Shown: positions 42,025-53,117 of the stretch, piece after piece
How positions within the stretch are numbered: position 1 is the stretch's first letter
How the letters are laid out: each line of letters opens with the position of its first letter
NCBI GenBank assembly: GCA_033807775.1
Contig: CM066322.1
Location: 16,791,001 to 16,855,000 of the forward strand
From: Saussurea involucrata
Lineage: Eukaryota > Streptophyta > Magnoliopsida > Asterales > Asteraceae
Length of the DNA stretch: 64,000 bases
Direction: 5' to 3'
Notes under the pieces: generated by a model
Told to the model about the DNA's origin: nothing
The model's input: only the letters and a program-made list of their open reading frames with translations
The model's database searches: none
Made by a program: the position numbers and the translations under genes

Positions 42025-45000
42025 TTAAGGGTTATACTCAAGCATGCCTAAACCAAGTCTTAATTTAAAGAAGGCTTTTTTGTTAAGGGCTTTTGTGAAA
42101 ATATCGGCCAAATTATCTTCCGAATCAACCTTTTCAAGCACGATTTTGCCTTTTTGAACATTATCTCGTAAAAAGTGATGTCTCAACTCAATATGTTTGG
42201 TACGAGAATGTAAAACGGGATTTTTACTTAAGTTTATGGCACTTGAGTTATCACACATAATTGGAATTTTGGTTAGGTGTACCTCAAAATCGGTAAGTGT
42301 GTGTTTCATCCAAAGGACTTGAGCACATGCTCTTGCGGCGGCTACATATTCCGCTTCGGTGGTAGACAAAGCTACGGATTGTTGTTTCTTAGAGAACCAA
42401 GACACAAGTGAGAGACCTATAAAGGCACATACCCCACTAGTACTTTTTCGGTCAACAATAGATCCACCAAGATCGGAATCGGCGAAACACGTTACTTCTA
42501 ACTCGGGTTTCTTTGCGTACCATAAGCCAAGATTAGTAGTACCTCGTAAATATCGAAAAATACGCTTGACAGCTTCATAGTGAGTTTGTTTAGGTGAAGA
42601 TTGAAAACGAGCACATAAACATACACTAAACATAATATCAGGTCTACTAGCAGTTAAATATAACAAGCTACCAATCATACCACGATAAATCTTTTCATTA
42701 AAATCGTTTCCCTCCTCGTCACGAGATAATTGCAAATTTGTGGTCATTGGAGTTTCAACGGGTTTGACATTTTCAAAGTTAAACTTTTTTAACATATCTT
42801 TACAATATTTAGATTGACTAATAAAAATACCAGTTTCACATTGTTTTATTTGCAATCCTAAGAAGTATTTTAACTCTCCCATCATGCTCATTTCAAATTC
42901 GCTAGTCATTTTCGCAGAAAATTCATTACACAATTTTTCATTAGTGGAACCAAAAATAATATCATCAACATATACTTGCACAACCACAATATCATTTTGA
43001 ACATATTTCACAAATAAAGTATTATCAATTTTACCCATAATATAACCACTAGAAATTAAAAAGGTTTTTAATCTATCATACCAAGCACGCGGAGCCTGCT
43101 TTAAACCATAAAGCGCCTTTTTTAATTTATAAACATGTGTCGGGTTTTCAAAACTTTCAAAACCGGGAGGTTGAGAAACGTATACCTCCTCATTTATAAT
43201 ACCATTTAAGAAAGCACTTTTAACATCCATTTGAAATAACTTAAAATCTTTAGCATTTGCAAAAGCGAGAAGCATTCGAATAGACTCCAACCTTGCAACC
43301 GGTGCAAAGGTTTCGTCATAATCTATACCTTCTTGTTGACTGTACCCCTTGGCAACTAAACGTGCCTTGTTTCGTGTGACTCCACCGTTCTCGTCTACCT
43401 TATTTCGGAAGACCCATCTTGTGCCAATAATGGTTTGACTACTAGGGCTAGGCACTAAGTCCCACACATCATTCCTAGAAAATTGGTTTAACTCTTCTTG
43501 CATGGCCATAATCCAATCCTCATCACCTAAAGCTTCATCTATGGTTTTAGGTTCTATGGTTGAGATAAAAGCATGGAAAGCACAATGGGTATGGATTTGT
43601 GATCTAGTTGTCCTTTGGTTTAGGTCACCTATAATTTGATCTACGGGATGGCCTCGAGCGGTTCTAAGGTTAGGATCATCTATACCTTGTGGAATAAAGC
43701 ACGGAGGGGCATCACTAGATTCAATATTATTTGTGGAAGGTTGGGTACTTAAATCCAAGTTGCTAAGTTGTTGTGCTAAGACGTCTCCTTCACGGATATT
43801 GTCATTTGCTAAGGGTGCACTAGGTTTGGGAGGACTCTCGTCAAAGCTAACATTTAAGGATTCTTCTACTACCATGGTCTCCTTATTTAGGATTCTATAG
43901 GCTTTGCTATTCCAAGAGTAACCTAGGAACACTCCTTCATAGGCTTTAGGGTCAAATTTGGTTAAGTAGGATTTGGTGTTTAAAATGAAACATTTACAAC
44001 CAAAAACTTTCAGGTGAGCTAGGGAAGGTTTTCTACCACGGTAAAGTTCATAGGGTGTCTTATTTAGGATACCTCTAATTAGGACACGGTTAAGCACATA
44101 GGTCGCGGTAGCAACGGCATCACACCAAAACTTTTGGGGAACTTGATGTTCGTTTAGCATAGTTCTACTCATTTCTTGCAACGTTCGATTTTTCCTTTCA
44201 ACAACCCCGTTTGACTGAGGAGTTCGAGGAGCCGAAAAGTTATGAGTTATACCATGTTTATCACAAAAGGCACCAAATTGTACATCATTATCGAATTCTC
44301 GTCCATGGTCCGTACGTATGGAAACAATCGTACAACCTTGTTGGTTTTGAATTCGTTTTCCCAAAATTTTAAACTTTTCAAAAGCCTCATTTTTATGTCT
44401 CAAAAATAAAGTCCAAGTATAACGGGAATAATCATCCACAATAACCAAAGTATAAAAATTTCCTCCAAAACTTTGAATAGCCATCGGGCCAAAAAGATCC
44501 ATATGTAAAAGTTCTAAAACTCTTTGAGTAGAAATAACATTTTTTGATTTATGAGAAACGTGATGTTGTTTGCCGACACGACAAGCATCACAAAAATGAT
44601 TATCAAACTTTAATTTTGGCAGGTCACTCACAAGCTCCTTATTTTTTAAGTTTTGCATTAATCTTAGATTAGCGTGACCTAAACGCCTATGCCATAAAGT
44701 AGAAACATCATTAATAGAAGATAAGCATACACTTTCAGATACAACAGTTTTACAAATATATAAATTTCCTTTTACAAAACCATTTAAAAGAACTTTGCCA
44801 TTTTTTATGATTTTACAAGAATCTTCTTCGAAGACAACAGTTGTATTATTTTTACACAATTGGCGAACACTTAACAAATTAAAATGTAAATTATCAACAT
44901 GATTAACATTAAGAAATTGAACATTGTTGCAAGAAACTGTACCTCTACCAATTATATTTCCTTTGGAGTTTCCTCCAAAAATTACCTGACCACCATCACA

Positions 45001-45075
45001 TGACTTATATGATGAAAAGAGATTATTGTTTCCGGTCATGTGACGTGTGCAACCACTATCGAGTATCCAGTCCAT
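42025..45075 (-). CDS. Copia-B pol: protease, integrase, reverse transcriptase, RNase H
   Basis: 1016 residues. Protease DSGCTRHMTG at residues 6-15. GAG-pre-integrase HHCC finger (LWHRRLGHANL, CDACRVGKQHH) at about 126-172. Integrase DDE core with HMDLFGPM, IRTDHGREFD and NGVVERKNRT at about 188-295. RT from about residue 545 with RWVFRNK, MDVKSAFLNG, ALYGLKQAPRAW and catalytic YVDDIIFG. RNase H with ADSDLGG, STTEAEYVAAA, KHIELRHHF and ADIFTKAL at the end. No internal stop. The annotated ATG is within the protease region and a TAG lies a few codons upstream, so translation likely depends on a subgenomic, spliced or recoded message linking it to gag. Confidence 0.95.
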   Translation of the reverse strand: MDWILDSGCTRHMTGNNNLFSSYKSCDGGQVIFGGNSKGNIIGRGTVSCNNVQFLNVNHVDNLHFNLLSVRQLCKNNTTVVFEEDSCKIIKNGKVLLNGFVKGNLYICKTVVSESVCLSSINDVSTLWHRRLGHANLRLMQNLKNKELVSDLPKLKFDNHFCDACRVGKQHHVSHKSKNVISTQRVLELLHMDLFGPMAIQSFGGNFYTLVIVDDYSRYTWTLFLRHKNEAFEKFKILGKRIQNQQGCTIVSIRTDHGREFDNDVQFGAFCDKHGITHNFSAPRTPQSNGVVERKNRTLQEMSRTMLNEHQVPQKFWCDAVATATYVLNRVLIRGILNKTPYELYRGRKPSLAHLKVFGCKCFILNTKSYLTKFDPKAYEGVFLGYSWNSKAYRILNKETMVVEESLNVSFDESPPKPSAPLANDNIREGDVLAQQLSNLDLSTQPSTNNIESSDAPPCFIPQGIDDPNLRTARGHPVDQIIGDLNQRTTRSQIHTHCAFHAFISTIEPKTIDEALGDEDWIMAMQEELNQFSRNDVWDLVPSPSSQTIIGTRWVFRNKVDENGGVTRNKARLVAKGYSQQEGIDYDETFAPVARLESIRMLLAFANAKDFKLFQMDVKSAFLNGIINEEVYVSQPPGFESFENPTHVYKLKKALYGLKQAPRAWYDRLKTFLISSGYIMGKIDNTLFVKYVQNDIVVVQVYVDDIIFGSTNEKLCNEFSAKMTSEFEMSMMGELKYFLGLQIKQCETGIFISQSKYCKDMLKKFNFENVKPVETPMTTNLQLSRDEEGNDFNEKIYRGMIGSLLYLTASRPDIMFSVCLCARFQSSPKQTHYEAVKRIFRYLRGTTNLGLWYAKKPELEVTCFADSDLGGSIVDRKSTSGVCAFIGLSLVSWFSKKQQSVALSTTEAEYVAAARACAQVLWMKHTLTDFEVHLTKIPIMCDNSSAINLSKNPVLHSRTKHIELRHHFLRDNVQKGKIVLEKVDSEDNLADIFTKALNKKAFFKLRLGLGMLEYNP

Positions 45076-45489
45076 ATCAAGGTCAATCTACAATAATGAA
45101 GATGTAACTTTTATGGTCCCCATTTCTCGTGGGTCCTTGACAATTAGTTTCAATGTCAACCAACATGCATATATATAAAGTCAAACAGAATATATATATA
45201 TATAATACATTACACAATATTAATATATATATATAATACATATCAAGTAAGACAAAAAATATATAATATATTAAACAACTTTAATATATAATACATCAAA
45301 CACAAATATATATATATAACACATGTCAAGTCAAACAAAATATATATATATAAGAATTAAAAAAAAATTAAATAAAATGTATATATATATATGTGCAGTA
45401 CGTATGTATATATATATATGAATAGTATAAAAAGTACAAATAACAATATTTTACTTATATATAATATATAACACATATACATAACACAT
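45076..45489 (-). repeat. TA-rich spacer separating gag and pol of Copia-B
   Basis: 414 bp dominated by (TA)n-type sequence interspersed with AAACACAAA/CAAGTCAAAC words at about 45160-45480. It contains stops in all three minus frames. Its pol-proximal end (45080-45140) still reads like the usual gag-protease linker (KDPREMGTIKV then TAG). Consistent with microsatellite expansion or insertion in an originally continuous gag-pol frame, or with an intron-like segment. Confidence 0.7.
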
Positions 45490-47400
45490 TTAAAACCATA
45501 AACGCATACCACCGGGATTATCATTACTAAACATTCCTTTTGGAATCCATTTATTTACCATTTTAATTTTGCGATTATATTTATCATACACATAAAAACA
45601 AGCATTTACATTCGCATTATTATTAGGTTTAGAATATTTATCATGGTACATGCGAGCATACGGTTTTCTCGTATTATAATTTACATTATTTATTTTACGC
45701 ACATACGGAGGTTTTTGCACATATTGATTTCTTGTATTTACTTTAGGTGATTCATAAAATCTTTTGATGGGTATACATGAACATTTATCAACACAAGTAT
45801 TGGAACCAATGCCTTTTCTACAATTTATACGGTTAGGCATATTTAGCATGTTAAAGACTTTCTTATTACTACTTTCAAAGGCTTTAGCTAGCATGTTATC
45901 TTTTTCATATGAAGCACATTTAGCCTTTAAACATGTAATCTCATTCTCAAGAATATCACATTTTGTACAAATAATATTTTCATGTGATTTTTTATTTAAA
46001 CATGCAATTTCTTTATTTAAAACATCACAAGATTTACAAAAATCTTTTTCTCCTAATTTAGTTTCTAATTTAGCAATTATATCCATATCATTTTCAGATT
46101 TTTGTTTAACATTATTTATTTCCTTTTTACATGCATTTACAGTTTCTTTTAACATAGCATTCTCATCTTGGTAACGATTTGCAAGAGCGGCCATTTTATG
46201 AAAAGATTCATATAATTCTTCAAGATTATTTTCATTATCACTTTCATAATCATTATCGTAATCCGAGTAAGAAGATTTTACCTCGTCGTCGCTTTCGGCC
46301 ATAAGACAAATGGCTTGATAGTCGTCTTCTTCTTCACTCTCGCTCCACGCGCCTCCAATGAAGGCTTTCTCCTTCTTCTTTTGGAATTTGTTCTTTTTCG
46401 GACATTCATTAGCGTAGTGGTCTTTGTCACCACATGAGTAGCAAAAGCCTCTCTTTGGCTTAGCTTTATCGTCTTCACTCGAGTCGCCATTTTTCTTAAC
46501 TTTTTCGTCTCGTTTATGGAACTTACGACTTCGATTTTCACCACCACGACGGTAGTTACCGTTTCTTTGAAATCTGCCATTGTTAGAAAATTTATTATTA
46601 TTATTAAGAAATTTGGAAAAGTTTCTTACCAACATGGCGACTTCATCGAGAGTTTCGGATGGATCTTTCGAGGAGCTAGCTTTCTCCTTTTTCTTCTCAT
46701 CTTTTGGTGTTGAGACATTGAGAGCGATTGATTTCTTTTTAACTTGCTCCCGATCTTTGTTTCTTTTAAGTGCAATTTCATGCACTTTAAGATTACCGAT
46801 CAAGTCATCTATCTTCATTATGGAAAGGTCACGGGAGTCTTCTAAAGATGTTATCTTTTGCATCCACTCCGAAGGAAGGGCTCGTAGGATTTTCCTTATA
46901 TAGTCCTCGTTAGGATAAGTGCGATCCAAACCTTTCAAAGTAGTCACAATAAGGTTAAATCTTTTAAACATTGAGTCAATTGACTCATCTTGTTTCATTT
47001 CGAATAGTTCATAATCGTGAACTAAAATATTCACTTTACTAGATTTAACCTCCGTGTTTCCACGATGAGTATTATTTAAACTTTCCCATATTTGATTTGC
47101 AGTTTTATATGTATATACTCTTTCAATTTCATCAGTTGTTAAAGCAGCATATAATATATTCTTAGCTTCAAAGTTTAAACAAAAATGAGCTTCATCAGAA
47201 GTAGTCCAGTCATCTATAGGTTTATCAATATAAACATCATCTTTCACAATGGTGGGTTTAAAATTCCCTTTTTCTATAATATTCCAAATCTTTTGATTTT
47301 TGCCACGCACGTGACATTCAAATAGCTCGGCCCAAATGCCAAACTTTTCAGTATCTATCAAAGGAGGTTTTGAAAACACGATATTAGTTTGTTGAGCCAT
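45490..47400 (-). CDS. Copia-B gag (capsid-nucleocapsid)
   Basis: 636 residues starting MAQQTNIVFSKPPLIDTEKF, 59 bp inside the element from the 5' LTR edge. Residues 1-215 are the gag retrotransposon domain (LNFEAKNILYAAL, FKRFNLIVTTLKGLD, LRALPSEW). Residues 230-310 are Lys/Asn-rich. A CCHC zinc knuckle CYSCGDKDHYANEC is at 320-333. An acidic stretch (360-410) follows, then long coiled-coil segments with Cys-X2-Cys pairs (CKSCD, CTKCD). Ends GGMRLWF at a stop before the spacer. Copia-A retains only residues corresponding to about 1-115 and part of the coiled coil. Confidence 0.93.
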   Translation of the reverse strand: MAQQTNIVFSKPPLIDTEKFGIWAELFECHVRGKNQKIWNIIEKGNFKPTIVKDDVYIDKPIDDWTTSDEAHFCLNFEAKNILYAALTTDEIERVYTYKTANQIWESLNNTHRGNTEVKSSKVNILVHDYELFEMKQDESIDSMFKRFNLIVTTLKGLDRTYPNEDYIRKILRALPSEWMQKITSLEDSRDLSIMKIDDLIGNLKVHEIALKRNKDREQVKKKSIALNVSTPKDEKKKEKASSSKDPSETLDEVAMLVRNFSKFLNNNNKFSNNGRFQRNGNYRRGGENRSRKFHKRDEKVKKNGDSSEDDKAKPKRGFCYSCGDKDHYANECPKKNKFQKKKEKAFIGGAWSESEEEDDYQAICLMAESDDEVKSSYSDYDNDYESDNENNLEELYESFHKMAALANRYQDENAMLKETVNACKKEINNVKQKSENDMDIIAKLETKLGEKDFCKSCDVLNKEIACLNKKSHENIICTKCDILENEITCLKAKCASYEKDNMLAKAFESSNKKVFNMLNMPNRINCRKGIGSNTCVDKCSCIPIKRFYESPKVNTRNQYVQKPPYVRKINNVNYNTRKPYARMYHDKYSKPNNNANVNACFYVYDKYNRKIKMVNKWIPKGMFSNDNPGGMRLWF

Positions 47401-47459
47401 TTAGAAGAATAAGAGAAAATTATGCAGAATATTTTTGAAAGACCTGCTCTGATACCAAA

Positions 47460-48800
47460 TGTTGGACAACCTAGGGGGGGTAAGGTTGTATTTAAAATCT
47501 TTTACTTTCAAAAATTCTTTTATAAATAAATACAGAATAAATAAAGCAGAGTATAAATAAATAAGTATACAACAATTATATAAACAGATATAATTTAAAT
47601 GCACAGCGGAAATGTAAATAGATAAGGGAAAGAGAATACTTGACAACGATATTTTTAAAGTGGTTCACCAAACACAAAGTTGGCTAGTCCACCTCGAGAA
47701 AATAACCCTTCTCGGAGATCCAATACGAAACGTGTTCTTTACGGTAGAAACACAAACCTTAATACAACAAACGCGAAACACTCTTCTTTGAGAGATTAAT
47801 GTGGATCACTCACTCTATTCAAACACTTACAAGAGGGTATAATTTTAATATGAATAATCACTCTTGAATAAGGTTTATCACTTGGATATTTTTAGAGAGT
47901 TTGATCACTTGAGTTGTGTTGCTGATTCAACTAATCGAGAGATTTTAATCTGCTATCAACTCAAGATTTCTTACTCAAAAAATTAATTTTATCAGTTTAA
48001 GTGATTTAGTGTGAGTAAGAAGGCAGCAGAATAATAATCAAATGCTGAGGGAGAATTTATTGCTGAAGTTGGTGTAGCATTGAAGGCTGGTGGATGCATG
48101 TATTTATACTGGATGATCAACACGGCAGAAGCTTTCGCGGTATACCGGCAGCCCATCGCGGTATACCTGCGTCAGAAAAAGTACACTGCAAGGAGAAGGT
48201 CAACCCTGCAAAAAATCAAACGGTACTCGTACTCACGGTATACCGCGTTGCACACGGCGGTATACCGCCTGAAAAAGGTTCTGACATGAGAAGCTTCATA
48301 TTGCAGAAGAAATGATGGGTGAACAGTGACGCGGTATACCGCGTGGACCTTGGCGGTATACCGCCTGAAATTTTGTCCAATGAGAGCAAGGCAACGCAGG
48401 GTTACATTCGGCTGAGATATGAAACAATAAATGGTGAACAGTAAAAAGCATGAAGTGATTTTAATAAAATAATATATGTATATATATATCAGCGATTTAA
48501 TATAAAAAAAATTATATATATATTTGATTCAAATATATTTATATAGATACGAAATATCCAAGTGATAAAATATTTTAGGGTGTTTATCATTTTAAAATAA
48601 AATGACGAAACTCTTCAGACTTGGATTTTTCAGATAAAAAATTTATCGGGATCATTTAAATATCTGCACACTCAGATAAAATATTAGATAACAAATAATG
48701 CGGTGTGTTTTGTAATCATCAAAATAAATATGGAGATGTGATTTTATGTGTACCAAAAAATATATCATAATATTTAAAGCTGGGTACACTTGCACCAACA
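47460..48800 (-). repeat. Copia-B 5' LTR
   Basis: 1341 bp, near-identical to the 3' LTR. Palindrome pairs lie at the same offsets (cores from about 48139). It would drive minus-strand transcription toward gag. Confidence 0.95.
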
Positions 48801-49628
48801 ATATTCTTAGGGTTTTATCTCACGATCATCTTAAACCATAAACTGTAGAATTGTTGAAGAAGAAGAAATCGCAGAGTATTGCAGTGGAGAAGAAGAAATC
48901 GCAGAGTACTCACTGTTGTTTGAAGGTAAAATCGAAGAAGAATTGCAGTCAAAAAGTATTGCGACGATGGATGGAGGCGCACGAGATGGGTATTTCAGAT
49001 TTAGGTTATAAAAGGAGAAGAACTCAATTTCTTGAGAAGATTTGGATTTCCAGTGTGAAAGAGGTGAAGAAGATGAGAGGCTGAAAGAGAGGGTATATTG
49101 GTCCAAATGGTCTTGTTCCACTTGGTTCCAGGGGGTAACCATAGAACAAGCTTGTCCCATATTAGTCCAAGTTAGTTCCACTTAGTTCCACATTTGGTCA
49201 CACCAAACATGGGACAAGTGTGTTCTGTCCTGTCCCATGCTGTCCACCGTACCAAACGCACCCTTAAAATCCTTACATAGCGTGATGGAATGTCAAGAAT
49301 GGAAAATAAGGAATTCAATGGAAAATTTTGAGATTCCAAGCTACAAAAGATTGAATCAAACACTGGAATGGAATCTGGTCAATGGAATGTCACATTCCAA
49401 TTCCACCAGATTCCATCACTTTCCAGTGAACCAAACGCCACCTAAAGATGTTTAAAAGATAATTCTACTCATCATTATCTGATTACTAGATTAAATAATT
49501 AGTTTGATTTTAACTGTAACAAAATTGATTGGTAAATGACATAATAAACTAAATTTATATATAGGGGCTGACCCATAAACATTTTCAAATGTAGCACCAT
49601 TTAACTATAAGAAACAAATATAAATATA

Positions 49629-51367
49629 TGTAACACCCCAAAATAGGGGTTAACAAAAACTTCCATAAAACGGAAGAGTGGTACTCATTACTAAAGTAAA
49701 AGTGTTCATAAACATCATTACTAAACCATTAATACAAATATTTAGTTAATGTATAACTACCAAAAGACTACTAGCTTGTTTGCTCAAAACTATAGCAATC
49801 CAAGATCCAAAAAGGATGTCGGGAAGTTTTAATGTAAATCTTCCAATTCTTTAACCTTCCAACATCAATCCCGAGCTCACACCCCGTACTAAACCTTCTT
49901 GAGTCCGGAACCACTAATATCTGTAACACATAAAACACATAGCAAGTGTTAGGCTTTTAAAGCCTAAGTGAGGTTTACACATAATACATAGATTATAATC
50001 ATAACATGTAGGAAGAACAATTCGGTACATTCACAAATTGGATTCCATGGAGAAGGCCCATATCGCTACCCGGTTACATCATAATTGAAGATATACCTTG
50101 ATTGATACCCCACGGTATTGTCACAAGGCATAACACAACGGAAAACCCCACGGTGTCCGAAGGTATGAACAAAATACATTTACCCCACGGTATGTATGAT
50201 TATATCCTCCAATGCCTACCAGGTGCTCCTCCAATTAAGTGAATACCAAAAATGTTAATCCAAATAAGATTCACAACATATTAAGCACTTTAACAATGGT
50301 CCAACCATTTATCATAATCCATACTACTTCCATGTAGTTCACATACATCCATATGTATTAATTCACATTCCATAAAAATTCAACAATAAACCACCATGTT
50401 TACAATTCAAGAATAAGTCTATTTTAACCATTAAGTCACCAGTTCATCATTAAGACATTTATTAAGTCATCATCTCAATATCTCATACTATGGATATATA
50501 ATCCAACCAAACTCTTAACATCAACATTTATTATATCATACAAAGTAATAAACACGATTAAGCCACATTAACTTACTTGAACTCCTCTTATTTCCCTCTT
50601 AACCATTAAGAGCATGTTACTCATAATTTCCCATATGCTATACCAAAATCAAGATGAGGAATAATATATAAATGAAATACAAACAATTTATCACAAGTTA
50701 CTCACCTTAATTCTTCAATTAGTATCTCTCTATTTTTGAAGTCTTGAACTCTAATACTCCAAATCAAGAAGATGAAGAAAGCAAAGCCCTAATTGAAGTT
50801 TGATTGTTAAGATTCATATAACAATTACTTGGATTGGATTTAGATTAATAGATTTGAACTTACCTTAGGTTGAATGAAGAAATCGTCTGAGAGTGAGCAA
50901 GAGTAATAGTGAAATTCGTTTTGAGAGTTCTAAGTGATAAATGAGATAAGTGATGACTAAGGGGTGAGTTTAACCCTCCATTTGGCACGTCAGGTTTTTG
51001 GCGCCAGTCGTCGGCGCCGATGGATCGGCGCCACTCCATTGGCGCCGGCTTCTGTTTGCCAAAACCTCCAACTTCTACTAATTAGGCTGTAACTTCTTCG
51101 TTAGAACTCCGTTTTTACACCGGAAAGTACCGTTAGGCTCGTATTCAAAATACCCATCTAACTAATCCATAAAATCTACTATTCCACTATATCATCTATT
51201 TTTCATAATTTTACTTAAAGAATAAACTTACTGATTTCTATCGAGAGTTATCAAATAACAAGTAAAAATCACAGAAGTTACTTAAAATGTTAATCATAAT
51301 CTAAAAAGTCAAAATATTAATAAATATTAAACTTACTATTACTTACGAGGATTTTCCGGGTGTTACA
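49629..51367. mobile_element. Large solo LTR (TGTAACACCC...GGGTGTTACA)
   Basis: 1739 bp with inverted TGTAACACCC / GGGTGTTACA ends and the 5-bp duplication ATATA (49624-49628 and 51368-51372). No gag/pol remnants are inside. The terminal sequence is common among Ty3/Gypsy LTRs, so Gypsy is likely (inference). Contains four GGCGCC sites around 51001-51050. Minus orientation is suggested weakly by a CGGTGTAAAAACGGAGTTCT-type stretch on that strand. Confidence 0.8.
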
Positions 51368-51372
51368 ATATA

Positions 51373-53117
51373 TTTTCCACAAAAAATAATAGATACAGTA
51401 TTAATTTTACCTTAGTTTTATCTAGTGTAATTTTTAAGTTATCATGCAGTTCAATTTGTTACTTTTGTTAAAATATCAAAATTTTGTCTAACATTTAATA
51501 TCTTGTAAAAACATTTTTTCTTGCATCGTTTTCAATTATAATATCTAATTTTTATTATTTAGTATAATGTAATCATTGTTAAAAAAAACTTATGGTCAAA
51601 TAAGTTGTTAGAAATAAATATGTAAAAGGAAGTGGATGAAATAATTTGGTTAAAACGTAAAGCAAAGGGGACCATTGCAAAAACAGATCTCCACACGTGC
51701 AACCAAATATTCCAAGTCCTTGGGTGAATCTTAAAGCAACGTCACCATCATCAGTTGCTATCACAAAATATTCGCTACAAATACGGAAAAATCATTTAAT
51801 AAAATCATTTAATAAAAAAAAGTTTAATGTAATGGTTTTCAAAAATTACTGTATACGTACATTATTTATTTGTGAATATTAGTTTTTCAGTTTTGCTAAT
51901 TAAATAAATCACATATATGTGGCTCATTTTCTCACACACCCAAAATTGAAGCCAAATCTTTAACGATTCCATCATATATGATTTGAAATACATTTATAAT
52001 GTATATGATTTGAAATACATTTATAATGCTACGACATCAAGTATAACAAACAAAAATCCATATTGTTTATCATCATAGAAACATAAATATTAGACATAAT
52101 ATCTCTTTTGGCTTTTATGCTCTCTTTTTTTCACTTGATATGAACCTTGAACTTGTAACCGAAACATGAGTGTCGACATGTGAATCTTACAATATAGCTA
52201 ATGAAGCAAACAACGTGAATCTAAAATTAGCAAAACTAAAATAATGGCCAATTTGGCTTCACATGGGCTATTGGTCCTTGAATCGATAATTTTTCTAACA
52301 TTTAGGTGGAGTTTATTGTCTAGATATTACCGGTCGTAATGATAATCCAAAATTTCAATAAATTATATCATAAAAAACAATCTAAAGCTTCAATTATTGT
52401 AATATACCACATATGGTACCTTTAAAAAGGGTACATTGAGGGCACTAGAAATGGCATATGGTATATAGAGGCTCCGTAAAATGCAAAGCTTGCATTTGTT
52501 GTACCCATTCACAAACCAGTGTGCATATGCATACGTGCAAGAATATACATATAATGAACATACATTCATATGAGATAATGCATATATGCATCTCAGATTA
52601 TGCACACATTGTTTACATATGTACATTGGTTTGTAAGGAGGCGCAACAAATACATAATTTGTAACCCTATACCATCTTTTTTACTCGCTTAATTTGATTC
52701 AACTCAAGTAATCAAAGTTTCATAATTTCAATGCTTGATTACTTTTTCGACTTTTGACTTGTTTCATTGTTTACAAAAAATAGTTATTATAGAATAGAAT
52801 AAAAATTCTATTTTTTATGTTATTAAATTCTATGGTAACTCTTTTATCACCAAGGAATTCAAATATATGAAGATGCTAATAATAATATGTGCGAGACCAA
52901 GAACCCAACATCATCTAAACTCAAGTCCCAAACTCCCACTCATGGAAATCAATAGTTTCTAATTAAAATAATATCGAAAATGAAAGAATCGTGGAACTTA
53001 CAACAATTATCTCGCTCACTCTCAACCCAACATAACAAAACAACATATAAAAACATAACAATAACATATAAAAACTATTGTTGAATGTCTTCGAAACAAC
53101 ACCTCTACTTGCACAAA
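51373..53117. other. Intergenic DNA downstream of actin; no gene seen
   Basis: AT-rich, with short unsupported frames only. A duplicated ATGATTTGAAATACATTTATAATG occurs at about 51978-52028. The last few hundred bases before 53118 probably include the actin 3' UTR. Confidence 0.5.

Larger units (their letters stand above)
40522..48800 (-). mobile_element. Nearly intact Copia retrotransposon (Copia-B)
   Basis: Two 1341-bp LTRs (40522-41862 and 47460-48800) with one mismatch noticed, flanked by ATATT on both sides (40517-40521 and 48801-48805). On the minus strand the primer site TGGTATCAGAGC follows the 5' LTR (just below 47460) and AAAAAGGGGGAGAT precedes the 3' LTR. Gag (45490-47400) and pol (42025-45075) are both full-length and open but separated by a 414-bp TA-rich spacer. 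The near-identical LTRs imply very recent insertion. Same family as Copia-A; clade not assigned with certainty. Confidence 0.96.
40114..49263. mobile_element. Tourist-like element C, nested in D and split by Copia-B
   Basis: Left end GGGTGCGTTTGGTACGCAGA, right end CCACCGTACCAAACGCACCC, flanked by TTA (40111-40113 and 49264-49266). Subterminal GGACAGGACAGGAC repeats lie on the left (40131-40215) and GTCCTGTCCCATGCTGTCC on the right. Both arms contain GCAGAGTATTGCAGTGGAGA-type purine repeats next to the Copia-B insertion point. Without Copia-B it is about 0.87 kb. Confidence 0.8.
39258..49442. mobile_element. Tourist-like element D, split by nested insertion C + Copia-B
   Basis: Left end GGGGGTGTTTGGTTCGTAGA and right end AGTGAACCAAACGCCACC are inverted matches, flanked by TAA (39255-39257 and 49443-49445). 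The arms 39258-40110 and 49267-49442 share GGAATGGAATCTG-type sequence in inverted orientation. Everything from 40114 to 49263 is a later insertion. Without it D is about 1 kb. No credible coding sequence; the 97-codon frame at 39614-39907 is lysine- and threonine-rich with no recognisable domain. Confidence 0.78.
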
